Source: Pseudomonas fluorescens (GTDB lineage Bacteria; Pseudomonadota; Gammaproteobacteria; Pseudomonadales; Pseudomonadaceae). From it: a stretch of 63,544 nucleotides of DNA. The translations under genes were made by a program, and so were the position numbers. This document shows, in pieces, positions 16,437 to 25,137 of the stretch; within the stretch, counting starts at the first letter, position 1; the number at the start of each line of letters is the position of its first letter. The notes under the pieces are model-generated. The model was not told the origin of the DNA and ran no database searches. It saw only the letters and a program-made list of their open reading frames with translations. Where the stretch lies: assembly GCF_000802965.1 (NCBI RefSeq), contig NZ_JSAK01000040.1, forward strand, positions 1-63,544, read 5' to 3'.

Positions 16437-18341
16437 CTATCCGGGCTTTATATCCAGCCGTTTGAACCTTGAAGCCAATGTAGTGGGTTTCAGCCCGAGC
16501 AGTTCAGCTGCCCCACCTTTGCCGAACAATCTACCGTCAGCGGCCTTAAGTGCAGCCTGCATATTGTTGCGCTCTAGTTCGCGCAACTGGGCATCGGTCA
16601 TGATCGTGAGCGAGGCGCTGGGCAGTTGAGTCAGATGAGGGCTGTGTTTCTGCTCTTCGGGTAGATCGAGGGTAAGGTCTTCGCCGATTGAAGTGATCAA
16701 CGCACGTTCGATGACGTTTTGAAGTTCACGGATATTGCCTGGCCAAGAGTAGTGCTGCAGGCGCTCGATATCCAAATTGCGCAGACGACGCCCGGGCATG
16801 TTCAGCCGCTTTGCGGTCTGTTTTAGGAAGTGCGCAGCGAGAAGAGCGATGTCCATGGGACGATCGCGTAGCGCGGGAGACTGGATCGGGAATACGTTGA
16901 GGCGGAAATACAAGTCTTCGCGAAAGCACTTGGCCGCGACCTCCAGACGCAGGTCCCGATTGGTGGCGGCGATGATCCTGACATCGACTTTGCGCGTGCG
17001 CTCCTCGCCGACCCGTTCGAACTGGCCCTCCTGCAAAACCCGCAGCAGCTTGCTTTGCAGTTCCAGGGGGATTTCACCGATCTCGTCGAGAAACAGCGTG
17101 CCACCATCCGCCAGTTCGAAGCGCCCGACACGATCGCGGACTGCACCGGTAAAGGCGCCGCGGATGTGCCCGAAGAATTCGCTTTCAAACAACTCGGCGG
17201 GAATCGCCGCGCAGTTGACCCGGATCAGCGGGCTTGCGTTGCGGCGGCTGGCCTGATGAATCGCGCGGGCTATCAATTCTTTGCCGGTACCCGACTCGCC
17301 GTTGATCAGCACGCTGGCATCGGTAGGGGCGACTACGTCGATCTGCTTGATGATTTTTAGAATTGGGGCGCTCTGGCCGACGATCTCGCGGAAGTTGTGC
17401 TCGATTTGAATCTCTTCCTGCAAGTAGGCGTTTTGCTCTTCCAGTCGTTTTTTGAGTACCTGGAGTTCATCAAGCGCACTTTGCAGTTGGTTTTCGGTAT
17501 TGCGCCGTTCGGTGATATCGCGAAAGACCACCACGGCCCCGACGATTCGGCCATCGGAAATCACTGGCGTACTGGTGAACTCTACCGGGAACGAACTACC
17601 ATCGCGACGCCAGAAGATCTCCTGGCGTCCTTCATGAACCACACCATCACGCACCGCCTTGTAGATCGGACAGCTCTCGACCGGGTAATGGCTGCCGTCG
17701 GCATGGGTGTGGTGGTGAATGCGGTGGATGTTCTTTCCAATCATGTCCTTGGGCTCCCAACCCAGCATGCGAGCCCCAGCCGGATTGACAAAAGTAGCCA
17801 AGCCCTCAGTGTTGATGCTGTAGATGCCGTCCCCCACCGAACTGAGTAGCAACTGGTTATCGCGCTCCGACTCCTGGAACAGATTGAGGATATTGCGCCA
17901 CTCGATCAGGCCGCCACGCATGGTGCGTTCAGTGTGGGCTTGGTCGCGCTGGTATTTCTCATGGCTCAGTTCGCGCAGTACCAGGATAAGCTGCTGCTGG
18001 CCCTTGATCTGCAAGGTCGTGGCGGAAATCGCCAATTCGATGCGCTCACCGGTCTTGCAGTTGCAACTCAGTTCTTCAGTCCAGCCTCGACCTTTATCCA
18101 TGACGGCTTGGGTAAACACGATCAAGTCCGGCAACTGATGCCCGAACAGCTTGCTCACAGGAAAATCAAGCAGTTCCTGACGCGGGTAACCGAGCAACTT
18201 GCAGGTTGCGATGTTCAGGTCCACCAAGCGATCAGAGAAGGGGTCGAGCAGGGCAATGGCTTCGGTGCAATGCTCGAAAACCATGTGTCGCGAAGAGTAG
18301 GCCAGGTCGGCCCAGCCGCTGATGGAGTCGGTCTCGCTCAT
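16437..18341 (-). CDS. PAS-domain sigma54 activator, NitA candidate
   Basis: About 634 residues: two N-terminal PAS-type sensor domains (about 15-130 and 150-280), a coiled-coil linker, a sigma54 AAA+ domain and a Fis-type HTH at the C-terminus. The AAA+ domain has Walker A GESGTGKE and the sigma54-contact loop GAFTGA. There is no NorR-type GAF domain. Nit1C operons in pseudomonads are reported to be controlled by a sigma54 activator called NitA, and the nitB promoter here is of sigma54 type. The start is placed at ATG 18341 because the in-frame ATG at 18362 has no ribosome site and would put two palindromic operators partly inside the gene. Those operators match the ones upstream of nitB, tying this regulator to that operon. 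Confidence 0.8.
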   Translation of the reverse strand: MSETDSISGWADLAYSSRHMVFEHCTEAIALLDPFSDRLVDLNIATCKLLGYPRQELLDFPVSKLFGHQLPDLIVFTQAVMDKGRGWTEELSCNCKTGERIELAISATTLQIKGQQQLILVLRELSHEKYQRDQAHTERTMRGGLIEWRNILNLFQESERDNQLLLSSVGDGIYSINTEGLATFVNPAGARMLGWEPKDMIGKNIHRIHHHTHADGSHYPVESCPIYKAVRDGVVHEGRQEIFWRRDGSSFPVEFTSTPVISDGRIVGAVVVFRDITERRNTENQLQSALDELQVLKKRLEEQNAYLQEEIQIEHNFREIVGQSAPILKIIKQIDVVAPTDASVLINGESGTGKELIARAIHQASRRNASPLIRVNCAAIPAELFESEFFGHIRGAFTGAVRDRVGRFELADGGTLFLDEIGEIPLELQSKLLRVLQEGQFERVGEERTRKVDVRIIAATNRDLRLEVAAKCFREDLYFRLNVFPIQSPALRDRPMDIALLAAHFLKQTAKRLNMPGRRLRNLDIERLQHYSWPGNIRELQNVIERALITSIGEDLTLDLPEEQKHSPHLTQLPSASLTIMTDAQLRELERNNMQAALKAADGRLFGKGGAAELLGLKPTTLASRFKRLDIKPG

Positions 18342-18344
18342 GGG

Positions 18345-18376
18345 TACGATATCTCGTGGCATTACGAATTTTCGTA
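18345..18376. promoter_or_regulatory. Paired YACG-N6-CGTR palindromes at the NitA candidate promoter
   Basis: TACGAATTTTCGTA (18363-18376) is a perfect TACG-N6-CGTA palindrome and TACGATATCTCGTG (18345-18358) a near-perfect one. They are 18 bases apart, the same spacing as two of the three copies upstream of nitB. Their place immediately before the start codon suggests autorepression of the regulator gene. Confidence 0.6.
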
Positions 18377-18685
18377 TATCTACGGGAGTGCGTGATTCAT
18401 TGACAGCATCAGATGAGCAATAAAAAACCGTCTCAGATGGATTTGATCTGCTTGAGTAATGGTGGGCGAAGTGAAGGGTGCAATTGACTGGTGCTGTTTA
18501 AGTACAGAACCACAAAATACTGACAAAGCGATATCAGATCAGGCGTGAGTGCCGTATGGATTAGCCAGTATCTGATCCGGTTTTTTATGCATTACCTGAA
18601 TCTGTAACGAATATTTGCGCAAGCGCATATTGGCCCCATCGAAGTTGCCCCGTGCGAGAGGGCAAACACTGATGAGGTCCCGACC
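18377..18685. other. Divergent promoter and leader region
   Basis: Region between the NitA candidate and the reductase gene. It holds an inverted repeat ATCAGAT/ATCTGAT (18533-18539 and 18570-18576), the right arm being followed by CCGGTTTTTT, and a smaller CAGAT/ATCTG pair near 18436-18452. The first could be a leader hairpin or attenuator ahead of the reductase gene; the stem does not extend well, so this is weak. No -24/-12 element with correct spacing was found. Confidence 0.35.
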
Positions 18686-20359
18686 ATGTATCAATACGAC
18701 GACTACGACCGTGCACTGGTTCTGGAGCGTGTGGAGCAGTTCCGCGATCAGGTTGAACGCTATCAAGCGGGAGAGCTGAGCGAAGAGGAGTTTCTGCCGC
18801 TGCGTCTGCAAAACGGCCTGTATATGCAAAAGCACGCCTATATGCTGCGGGTGGCCATACCCTACGGCACTCTGTCGGCGCGGCAGTTGCGCACCCTAGC
18901 GCGAATCGCTCGCGACTATGATCGCGGCTACGGGCACTTCACCACCCGGCAAAACCTGCAATACAACTGGGTCCAACTGCACCAGGTGCCCGAGATTCTG
19001 CAGCACTTGGCAGAAGTGGACATGCACGCGATCCAGACCTCGGGGAATTGCGTGCGCAACATCACCACCGAAGCCTTTGCCGGGGTCGCGGCCGATGAAC
19101 TGATGGACCCGCGACCTTTAGCGGAAATCCTCCGCCAGTGGTCGACGATCAACCCGGAGTTTCTGTACCTGCCCCGCAAGTTCAAGATTGCCATCTGTTC
19201 TGCAAAACAGGATCGCGCGGCGATCATGATGCACGACATCGGCCTGTACCTGTATGCCGACGAAGCCGGTCATATGCGTTTGCGGGTGATGGTCGGCGGT
19301 GGATTGGGGCGTACTCCGATCTTGTCGCAGCAGATCCGCGAAGACCTGCCCTGGGAGCATTTGCTGTCTTATGTCGAAGCGGTGCTGCGGGTCTACAACC
19401 GTCACGGACGCCGTGACAACAAGTACAAGGCGCGAATCAAGATCCTGGTCAAGTCGCTGGGCATCGAAGCTTTTGCCGCTGAAGTCGAACAGGAGTGGCA
19501 GCAAATCAAGGATGGCCCGGCACAACTGACAGAGGCCGAATATCAACGTGTCGCCCGTGCCTTTGTCGCACCGACGTATCAATCGGTGATTGATACCGAG
19601 CTGAGTTTTGGCAGTCAGCTGATGGCTTCTCCAGACTTTGCACGCTGGGTCTCGCGTAATACCCAGGGGCATAAAGTTCCGGGCTATGTGAGTGCAGTGC
19701 TGTCGACAAAACCCGGGGCGGACACACCGCCTGGCGACTTGACGGCAGAGCAGATGGAGGCGGTGGCCGACTGGTCGGAGCTTTTTGGTTTCGGTGAGAT
19801 ACGTATCGCTCATGAGCAGAATCTGATTTTGCCGGATGTGCACAAGAGCGATTTGTTCGCGCTGTGGACGCGGGCCTGCGAGCAAGGTCTGGGGGTGGCC
19901 AATGCCGGCTTGTTGACTGACATCATTGCCTGCCCCGGTGGTGATTTTTGCGCCCTGGCCAATGCTCGTTCGCTGCCCATTACCGCGGCGATCCAGGCGC
20001 GTTTCAACGACCTGGACTTCCTGCATGACCTGGGCGATTTCAGCCTGAACATTTCCGGCTGCATGAATGCCTGTGGTCATCACCACATCGGCAACATAGG
20101 CATCCTTGGCGTCGATAAAAACGGCATGGAGTGGTACCAGATCACCCTGGGTGGCGCTCAGGGCAAAGCCGCGGCATTGGGCAAAGTAATCGGCCCGTCA
20201 TTCAGCGCCGAGCAAATTCCGGATGTTATCGAGCGGATCGTCGACACCTTCGTCGACTATCGCGAAGTCGAGGAAAACTTCATTGATACCTTTTCCCGCA
20301 TCGGTATCGAGCCGTTCAAGGAGCGGGTCTACCCCAAGCACGCGGAGGCCCTGGCATGA
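18686..20359 (+). CDS. Siroheme nitrite/sulfite reductase, hemoprotein subunit
   Basis: 557 residues with the two-fold ferredoxin-like/siroheme layout of CysI/NirA. The 4Fe-4S-siroheme cysteines are in ACPGGDFCAL and SGCMNACGHH (C-x5-C ... C-x3-C). A GAGGTC ribosome site precedes the ATG. The stop overlaps the next gene (ATGA), so the two are coupled. A similar pair, PA4130-PA4129, lies in the cyanide-inducible cluster of P. aeruginosa with ccoN4. Whether it reduces sulfite or nitrite here cannot be settled; a spare, cyanide-responsive reductase is one idea. Confidence 0.88.
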   Translation: MYQYDDYDRALVLERVEQFRDQVERYQAGELSEEEFLPLRLQNGLYMQKHAYMLRVAIPYGTLSARQLRTLARIARDYDRGYGHFTTRQNLQYNWVQLHQVPEILQHLAEVDMHAIQTSGNCVRNITTEAFAGVAADELMDPRPLAEILRQWSTINPEFLYLPRKFKIAICSAKQDRAAIMMHDIGLYLYADEAGHMRLRVMVGGGLGRTPILSQQIREDLPWEHLLSYVEAVLRVYNRHGRRDNKYKARIKILVKSLGIEAFAAEVEQEWQQIKDGPAQLTEAEYQRVARAFVAPTYQSVIDTELSFGSQLMASPDFARWVSRNTQGHKVPGYVSAVLSTKPGADTPPGDLTAEQMEAVADWSELFGFGEIRIAHEQNLILPDVHKSDLFALWTRACEQGLGVANAGLLTDIIACPGGDFCALANARSLPITAAIQARFNDLDFLHDLGDFSLNISGCMNACGHHHIGNIGILGVDKNGMEWYQITLGGAQGKAAALGKVIGPSFSAEQIPDVIERIVDTFVDYREVEENFIDTFSRIGIEPFKERVYPKHAEALA

Positions 20360-20859
20360 ACAATTTGCTGATGTTGTGCGAAGGAGGGGCGCGTCACGTT
20401 GTGGATGATCACTGGACCTTGATTCGCGACACCGAGGGAGAACTCCCGGCCGGCCCGCTGATCCTGCCACTGGCTCGCTGGCGCCAGCGACAGGAGAAGG
20501 GCGAGCTGCAAAAAATTAGCGTGGATGGCGTGTGGCTCGGGCCCGATGACGATCTGGAAAGCCTTGAAATGTGGCTGGGTGTCTTGCCACTGATCGCCCT
20601 GGATTTTCCCAGCTTTCGCGATGGACGCGGCTACAGCCAGGCCTATCTGCTGCGAACGAGACAGGGCTGGGAAGGCGAGTTGCGCGCCATCGGCGACGTG
20701 CTGCGCGATCAGCTCAGCCATATGCGCCAGTGCGGGTTCACCAGTTTTGCCGTGCGTGAAGACAAATCCCCTGAAGATGCCCTGAAAGGGCTGGCCGGTA
20801 TGAGCGTGCTGTATGGACGTTCGGTGATTGAACCCCGGCCGCTGTTTCGGCGCCGCTGA
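20356..20859 (+). CDS. DUF934 protein, partner of the siroheme reductase
   Basis: 167 residues, DUF934 family. It begins MNNLLMLCEGGARHVVDDHW and has the conserved segments LPLARW, DFPSFRDGRGYSQ and GDVLRDQLSHMRQCGF. This family nearly always follows CysI-type hemoprotein genes and is thought to assist electron delivery or assembly. It overlaps the upstream stop by four bases and converges on the cobalamin-domain gene. Confidence 0.88.
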   Translation: MNNLLMLCEGGARHVVDDHWTLIRDTEGELPAGPLILPLARWRQRQEKGELQKISVDGVWLGPDDDLESLEMWLGVLPLIALDFPSFRDGRGYSQAYLLRTRQGWEGELRAIGDVLRDQLSHMRQCGFTSFAVREDKSPEDALKGLAGMSVLYGRSVIEPRPLFRRR

Positions 20860-20884
20860 CCTGTACTCGATCAATCAGTGATAC

Positions 20885-21262
20885 TTAGGTCTTGGCAAAG
20901 GCCTGGGTGGCCGGATTAACGACAGGAAACGAGTGTTGCTCGACAAGGCTCATCAACTGTTGGGCAATTACGACCAGATCCTCCCCGGGACCGAAGACAG
21001 CACTGACACCCTGCGCGGTGAGCGAGGCGATGTCCGATTGCGCAATGATCCCGCCCAACACGACGGGGACGTCGATGCGCTGGCGATGCAGATGGTCGAG
21101 CAGGTCGCAGAGTATTTCGTTGTGCGCACCTGCTAGGCTGGAAAACCCGATCAAGTCGACCGGCCCGGCGCCGTCCATGGAGGCCAGCAACTCAGCTGGA
21201 CTCTGAAACAGTGGCAGCATCGTGACCCTGAATCCTGCCTCGACGAGTACGGAGGCGATCAA
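20885..21262 (-). CDS. Cobalamin-binding domain of the mutase (split off by a frameshift)
   Basis: About 125 residues of a B12-binding domain, beginning (TTG codon) IASVLVEAGFRV. The cobalt-ligand motif DGHDRG is encoded just upstream in this same frame (codons at 21269-21286), preceded by RPPQVLLGKLGQ, but has no start codon there. It therefore reads as the missing C-terminal half of the mutase gene next to it. If the frame is truly broken, this part would lack its Asp-x-His-x-x-Gly motif and be useless. Joined, the protein would be about 700 residues, the normal length for a single-chain methylmalonyl-CoA-mutase-like enzyme. Confidence 0.75.
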   Translation of the reverse strand: MIASVLVEAGFRVTMLPLFQSPAELLASMDGAGPVDLIGFSSLAGAHNEILCDLLDHLHRQRIDVPVVLGGIIAQSDIASLTAQGVSAVFGPGEDLVVIAQQLMSLVEQHSFPVVNPATQAFAKT

Positions 21263-22986
21263 GCGGAATCCGCGGTCATGGCCATCCTGGCCGAGTTTTC
21301 CGAGCAGTACCTGTGGCGGCCGGCCATGCTGTGTCGAAAAGTGTGAAGTACGTTCACAAAGCGCTGACCAACCAGGCGATCCGGCGCGAGGGAACCATAG
21401 CCGTCGGGCAGAAAAGCAGGTGCCTGACGGTGACGAGGCCAGGCTTTTTCAAGTGCCTTCGTGCACTCGCCTACGGTCGCTCTGGCGCTGATCGCGGCGA
21501 TGCTCAGTTCCAGCAGATTGCCCTGACCGCTCCGCGCGCTATGGGTGAGTGCCTGAAGGTGCGCCTGCACCTTTGCCTCGTCTCGCCTGATACGCAATTG
21601 CTTGAGTCGGTGAATTTGACGCTGACGGACCAAGAAGCTTTCCACCGAATGTGTCGTATGGAGGGCCTGGGATGTCGCGCGCGCAGTCTTTTCTCCGACC
21701 CGTCGCAGCTCACCGCTATCGAGCCGCGCCTGTGTCTGGACTGCCTGGGCATGGATCATCATGCTGATGGAGCCGTTGTTGATCGCCGCGACCACGCCGC
21801 CTTCGCCGTCTATCCGTGCAATGCACGCGCGCACCTCACGGCACACCGTCGCGGTCAAGGACTCCATCATGTAAGAGCCGGCCCAAGGATCGATGACATT
21901 GCACAGACCGGTTTCTGCTTGCAGGATTTGTTGGGTATTGCTTGCCAGCCGTGCCGAACTTTCGCTGGGCAGCGCGAGGGCTTCATCCCAGGCATTGGTA
22001 TGCAGTGACTGGGTACCACCAAATACCGCGGCCATGGCCTGTGCAGTCGTGCGCACGACATTGTTCATCGGCTCCTGTGCGCACAACGTCCAGCCGGAGG
22101 TTTGGCAATGCATGCGCATGGCCCTGGCGCTCGGGTTGTCAGACCCCAGTTGTTCGCTGATCTCGTTCCATAAAACCCGCGCAGCCCGCAACTTTGCCAC
22201 CTCCGTAAAGAAGTCGTTGCCGACGCCAAAGAAAAAGCTCATTCGCGAGCAAAAGGCGTTGACATCCAGACCTCGAAGTCGCGCCTGCTCGACATAGGTA
22301 CGTGCGTTGAGGAGGGTCAGTGCCAATTCGAGTATCGGATCGGCGCCGGCTTCCTGGAAGTGATAACCGGACACCGAAATCGGGTTGAAGCGTGGCATGT
22401 GCCGGGCGAGGTATTCGATGACATCGGTGCAGATACGCAGTGAGGGTTCGGGGGTAAAGATGTACGTGTTGCGAACCATGAACTCTTTGAGAATGTCGTT
22501 CTGGATGGTCCCGCTCAGTTGCTCCATGGCGATACCACGCTCCTGGGCGGCCACGATAAAGGCTGCCAGAACCGGCAATACTGCGGTCATCGACACGGAG
22601 ACCCGGTCCAGTGCGATGCCGTCGAACAACTCGAGCATGTCCTCGACGCTATCGATGGCCACGCCAGCTTTTCCGACGTCGGCGGCGCAGTGAGAGTCGT
22701 TGGAGTCGTAGCCACGATGGGTCGGCAGATCGAATGCAACAGACAGTCCCTGGGCGCCCTCGGCGAGGCTTTGGCGCAAACGCTGATTGGGCAACTTGGC
22801 GTCGGCAAAACCGCTGTATTGGCGGATCGTCCAGGGTTTGTGGGTGTACATGTTGGTGTAGGGGCCGCGCAGATAAGGTGGCTTTCCCGGATCGCTGTCC
22901 AGATGCTCGATGCCGGTCAGGTCGCCGTGGCGGTAAAGCGCTTTGAGTTGCAAGCCTTGGGGGCGGTACAAAGGAGAATGAGTCAT
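21259..22986 (-). CDS. Methylmalonyl-CoA-mutase-like catalytic domain
   Basis: TIM-barrel domain of the acyl-CoA mutase family. It contains GPYTNMYTHKPWTIRQYSGF, VAFDLPTHRGYDSND, IQNDILKEFMVRNTYIF and the active-site SVSGYHFQEAGA (Tyr-His). The ATG at 22986 overlaps the stop of the upstream gene (ATGA). The usual SMTMNGAVLP is shortened to SMTAVLP, a three-residue loss next to the substrate pocket, so the substrate may not be methylmalonyl-CoA. The frame ends in a nonsense tail (MAGRHRYCSEN...) where the family continues to the B12 domain. A one-base loss near 21355-21365 explains this. It is the last gene of the extended nit operon. Confidence 0.8.
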   Translation of the reverse strand: MTHSPLYRPQGLQLKALYRHGDLTGIEHLDSDPGKPPYLRGPYTNMYTHKPWTIRQYSGFADAKLPNQRLRQSLAEGAQGLSVAFDLPTHRGYDSNDSHCAADVGKAGVAIDSVEDMLELFDGIALDRVSVSMTAVLPVLAAFIVAAQERGIAMEQLSGTIQNDILKEFMVRNTYIFTPEPSLRICTDVIEYLARHMPRFNPISVSGYHFQEAGADPILELALTLLNARTYVEQARLRGLDVNAFCSRMSFFFGVGNDFFTEVAKLRAARVLWNEISEQLGSDNPSARAMRMHCQTSGWTLCAQEPMNNVVRTTAQAMAAVFGGTQSLHTNAWDEALALPSESSARLASNTQQILQAETGLCNVIDPWAGSYMMESLTATVCREVRACIARIDGEGGVVAAINNGSISMMIHAQAVQTQARLDSGELRRVGEKTARATSQALHTTHSVESFLVRQRQIHRLKQLRIRRDEAKVQAHLQALTHSARSGQGNLLELSIAAISARATVGECTKALEKAWPRHRQAPAFLPDGYGSLAPDRLVGQRFVNVLHTFRHSMAGRHRYCSENSARMAMTADSA

Positions 22987-23831
22987 GGTCTTGTGCACTC
23001 CCGAGGCCAGGTTTTCTCGGTAAAGACATCGGCGAGTTTGTAGCCGTCGGACTGGCGAAAAATCTCACACCAATGCCGCGAGTGTTGGCCAGCTTCAGCG
23101 GTACGCAGTTGAACGTGAACGCTGTCACCTATGTTGAGATTCCCGTGGAAATGGATTTCCCGTTGCCGTACCAATCCCGGGCGGCGCAGCCCCAAGACAC
23201 TCCACTCGGCGCGCTCGACCAGCGCCTGGAAGTTGGCAAAATAAAGAAATTCGGCGCCATTGAAGTCGACGTCGGGGCAAGGGGTGAATGAGAAGACCGG
23301 CATTGTTGACGACGCGGTACGGCTGATCTCGAAGTGCTTGAGCCAGTCGGTTTTACGCAGTTGCTTGCCGAACGCATGTAAGGCCTGCAGGGAGGTGGGG
23401 AGGGTGGTCTCGATCGGCTGGGCGCCCTTGAGGCAGGCTTTGGCGACGCTACGATTATCCCCCGGCGTGTGACGGCTGACAAAGGTCGACATCAGGCTGA
23501 TATCTGCGACACAGCGCTGGCTGAGCATCAGCCGTTGTTCGCTGTAATGTCGGGTTTGGCCGGCCCGGCCGAGTTTTGTTTCTATCCTGAACGAGCGATT
23601 TTCGGTGATTGCTTGCAACTGCAGCCCCTGGCTTTTGACCAGGGTGAAGGCGGCATAGGCGATGCGCCCCTGTGGGTCGACAAAGTCCGGTAGAGGGCGG
23701 TCGTACAGTGCGGCGAGCGCCAGCCAATGCTGGTGACCGCATTCCTTGAGCAGCCAGTTTTCGGACAAGCCGGTGTAGGCCAGATTGGGCATGCCGGCGA
23801 GGTAAGTCTGTTCGAGGCTGACGTTATGCAT
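22983..23831 (-). CDS. LnmK/Pnap_2097-like biosynthetic acyltransferase-decarboxylase family protein
   Basis: About 282 residues starting MHNVSLEQTYLAGMPNLAYT. I place it, from its N-terminus and hot-dog-like halves, in the family of putative biosynthetic proteins that includes LnmK of leinamycin synthesis (TIGR04098/TIGR04099, from memory). LnmK loads methylmalonyl-CoA, decarboxylates it and passes a propionyl group to a carrier protein. The coupled mutase gene downstream would supply such a branched acyl-CoA, which supports the assignment. The start at 23831 has CAGGGG upstream. It lies 56 bases after nitH. Its acyl acceptor is unknown; no carrier protein is in the window. Confidence 0.6.
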   Translation of the reverse strand: MHNVSLEQTYLAGMPNLAYTGLSENWLLKECGHQHWLALAALYDRPLPDFVDPQGRIAYAAFTLVKSQGLQLQAITENRSFRIETKLGRAGQTRHYSEQRLMLSQRCVADISLMSTFVSRHTPGDNRSVAKACLKGAQPIETTLPTSLQALHAFGKQLRKTDWLKHFEISRTASSTMPVFSFTPCPDVDFNGAEFLYFANFQALVERAEWSVLGLRRPGLVRQREIHFHGNLNIGDSVHVQLRTAEAGQHSRHWCEIFRQSDGYKLADVFTEKTWPRECTRP

Positions 23832-23887
23832 GCTGAACCCCTGACGTCGGCCCGCGCAGGGCCGACGGATAAATGCCAGTCGAAAAA

Positions 23888-25111
23888 TCAGCGGCCAGCG
23901 GCCAGATGCTCGACCACAAACTGCGCATCGCGCGCCACCCCGGAAAACCGCCCCGAGCCCCAGGTGTGTAGCCAGGGCAAACCGAGGAAATACAGCCCCT
24001 TCTGGGAAGTTACGCCGCGTTGATGACCTGGATAACTGCGGCCGTTGAACACGGGGACGTCGACCCAGGTGAAGTCCGGCTGGAAGCCAATGCACCAGAT
24101 GATGCTGGTGATGCCGGAACCTGCCAGGTCGAGTTCGGTGATGTCCTGCCCGGGTTTCCACAGCGGTTCGTAGGCAGTGCCAGCAGGGGCCTCGATACCT
24201 TTTTCCGCAATGTACTTGTCGATGCTCGCGTTGATTCTGTTGTACACGGCGTCAGCGGCGTCGAGGTTGCTGCCAAGGTCCGGGGCGAACTTCAGGGTGG
24301 TGCCGTCCAGGCTGTCCAGGCGGCCGAACAGTTGCATGCCTTCGCTGGCGAAGCGACGCAGGTCGATGTCGCGCCCGCCGTCGCGGCCGGTGACGTAATG
24401 GTTGGTGTTGTCGCGCACACCCTCGCGCAGCGGGTGCACATCAACGCCAATGTCGTAGTAGCCCATCTGGGCCAGCCAGTCGACCACGTCCTTGCCCCGG
24501 TGAAAGCGCGCGCAGCGCGGCGCATCGCCCACCGCAAGGAACACTTTGCGGCCGGCCAGGTGCAGGTCCTCGGCGATCTGCGCGCCGGACTGTCCGGAGC
24601 CGACCACAAGGACCGCGCCCTCTGGCAGCGCATCGGGGTTGCGGTATTGTTCGGAGTGAATCTGCCGGATCTCGACCGGCAGGCGTTCGGCGAGACGCGG
24701 AATGATCGGGGTGTGGTAGCCGCCGCTGGCGACGATAACCTGGTCGGCGCTGAAGTCGCCTGCACTGGTGTTGAGCAGGTAACCGCCTTCTGCGCGAGGG
24801 CTCATGCGCAGCACGGTCACGCCTTCACGCACCGGGGCGTTGACCTTGGCGATGAAGCCGTCCAGGTAGCTGATGATCTGCTCCTTTTTCATGAACCCGT
24901 GCGGGTCGTCACCGGCATAGGGATAGCCGGGCAGGGCGCATTGCCAGTTTGGCGTCACCAGGCAGAAGGCGTCCCAGCGCTGGTTACGCCAGGTATGAGT
25001 CAGGGTGTGCTTTTCCAGCACCAGGTGGTCGATGTCTTGCTGTTGCAGGTAGTAACTGGCCGAAAGGCCGGCCTGGCCGCCGCCGATGACGATCGCTTTG
25101 TAGTGGGTCAT
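23888..25111 (-). CDS. nitH: NitH, FAD-dependent oxidoreductase of the Nit1C cluster
   Basis: About 407 residues, a flavin-containing monooxygenase-like protein with an FAD motif VIGGGQAGLSA near residue 8 and an NAD(P) motif VVGSGQSGAQIA in the middle. It corresponds to the MSMEG_0569-type flavoprotein always found with Nit1C nitrilases. The start follows AGAGGA at good spacing; a longer in-frame upstream extension overlaps nitG and is discarded. It probably oxidises the product made by the upstream enzymes. The exact substrate is unknown. Confidence 0.88.
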   Translation of the reverse strand: MTHYKAIVIGGGQAGLSASYYLQQQDIDHLVLEKHTLTHTWRNQRWDAFCLVTPNWQCALPGYPYAGDDPHGFMKKEQIISYLDGFIAKVNAPVREGVTVLRMSPRAEGGYLLNTSAGDFSADQVIVASGGYHTPIIPRLAERLPVEIRQIHSEQYRNPDALPEGAVLVVGSGQSGAQIAEDLHLAGRKVFLAVGDAPRCARFHRGKDVVDWLAQMGYYDIGVDVHPLREGVRDNTNHYVTGRDGGRDIDLRRFASEGMQLFGRLDSLDGTTLKFAPDLGSNLDAADAVYNRINASIDKYIAEKGIEAPAGTAYEPLWKPGQDITELDLAGSGITSIIWCIGFQPDFTWVDVPVFNGRSYPGHQRGVTSQKGLYFLGLPWLHTWGSGRFSGVARDAQFVVEHLAAGR

Positions 25112-25137
25112 GCTGTGGTCCTCTGAAAAGTCGTGAT

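Noticed and set aside
16437..18341. Calling the sigma54 activator NorR
   Set aside because: It has PAS domains and no NorR-type GAF sensor; its likely operators match the nit promoter and not the GT-N7-AC boxes.
18600..18680. Sigma54 promoter TTGGCCCC...TTGC before the reductase gene
   Set aside because: The spacing between GG and GC is 13 bases instead of 10.
19118..20086. A 322-codon minus-strand frame opposite the siroheme reductase
   Set aside because: Antisense to a well-supported gene, no ribosome site, no domain.
24020..25126. A 368-codon plus-strand frame opposite nitH
   Set aside because: Val/Ala/Gly-rich antisense shadow of a conserved flavoprotein gene.
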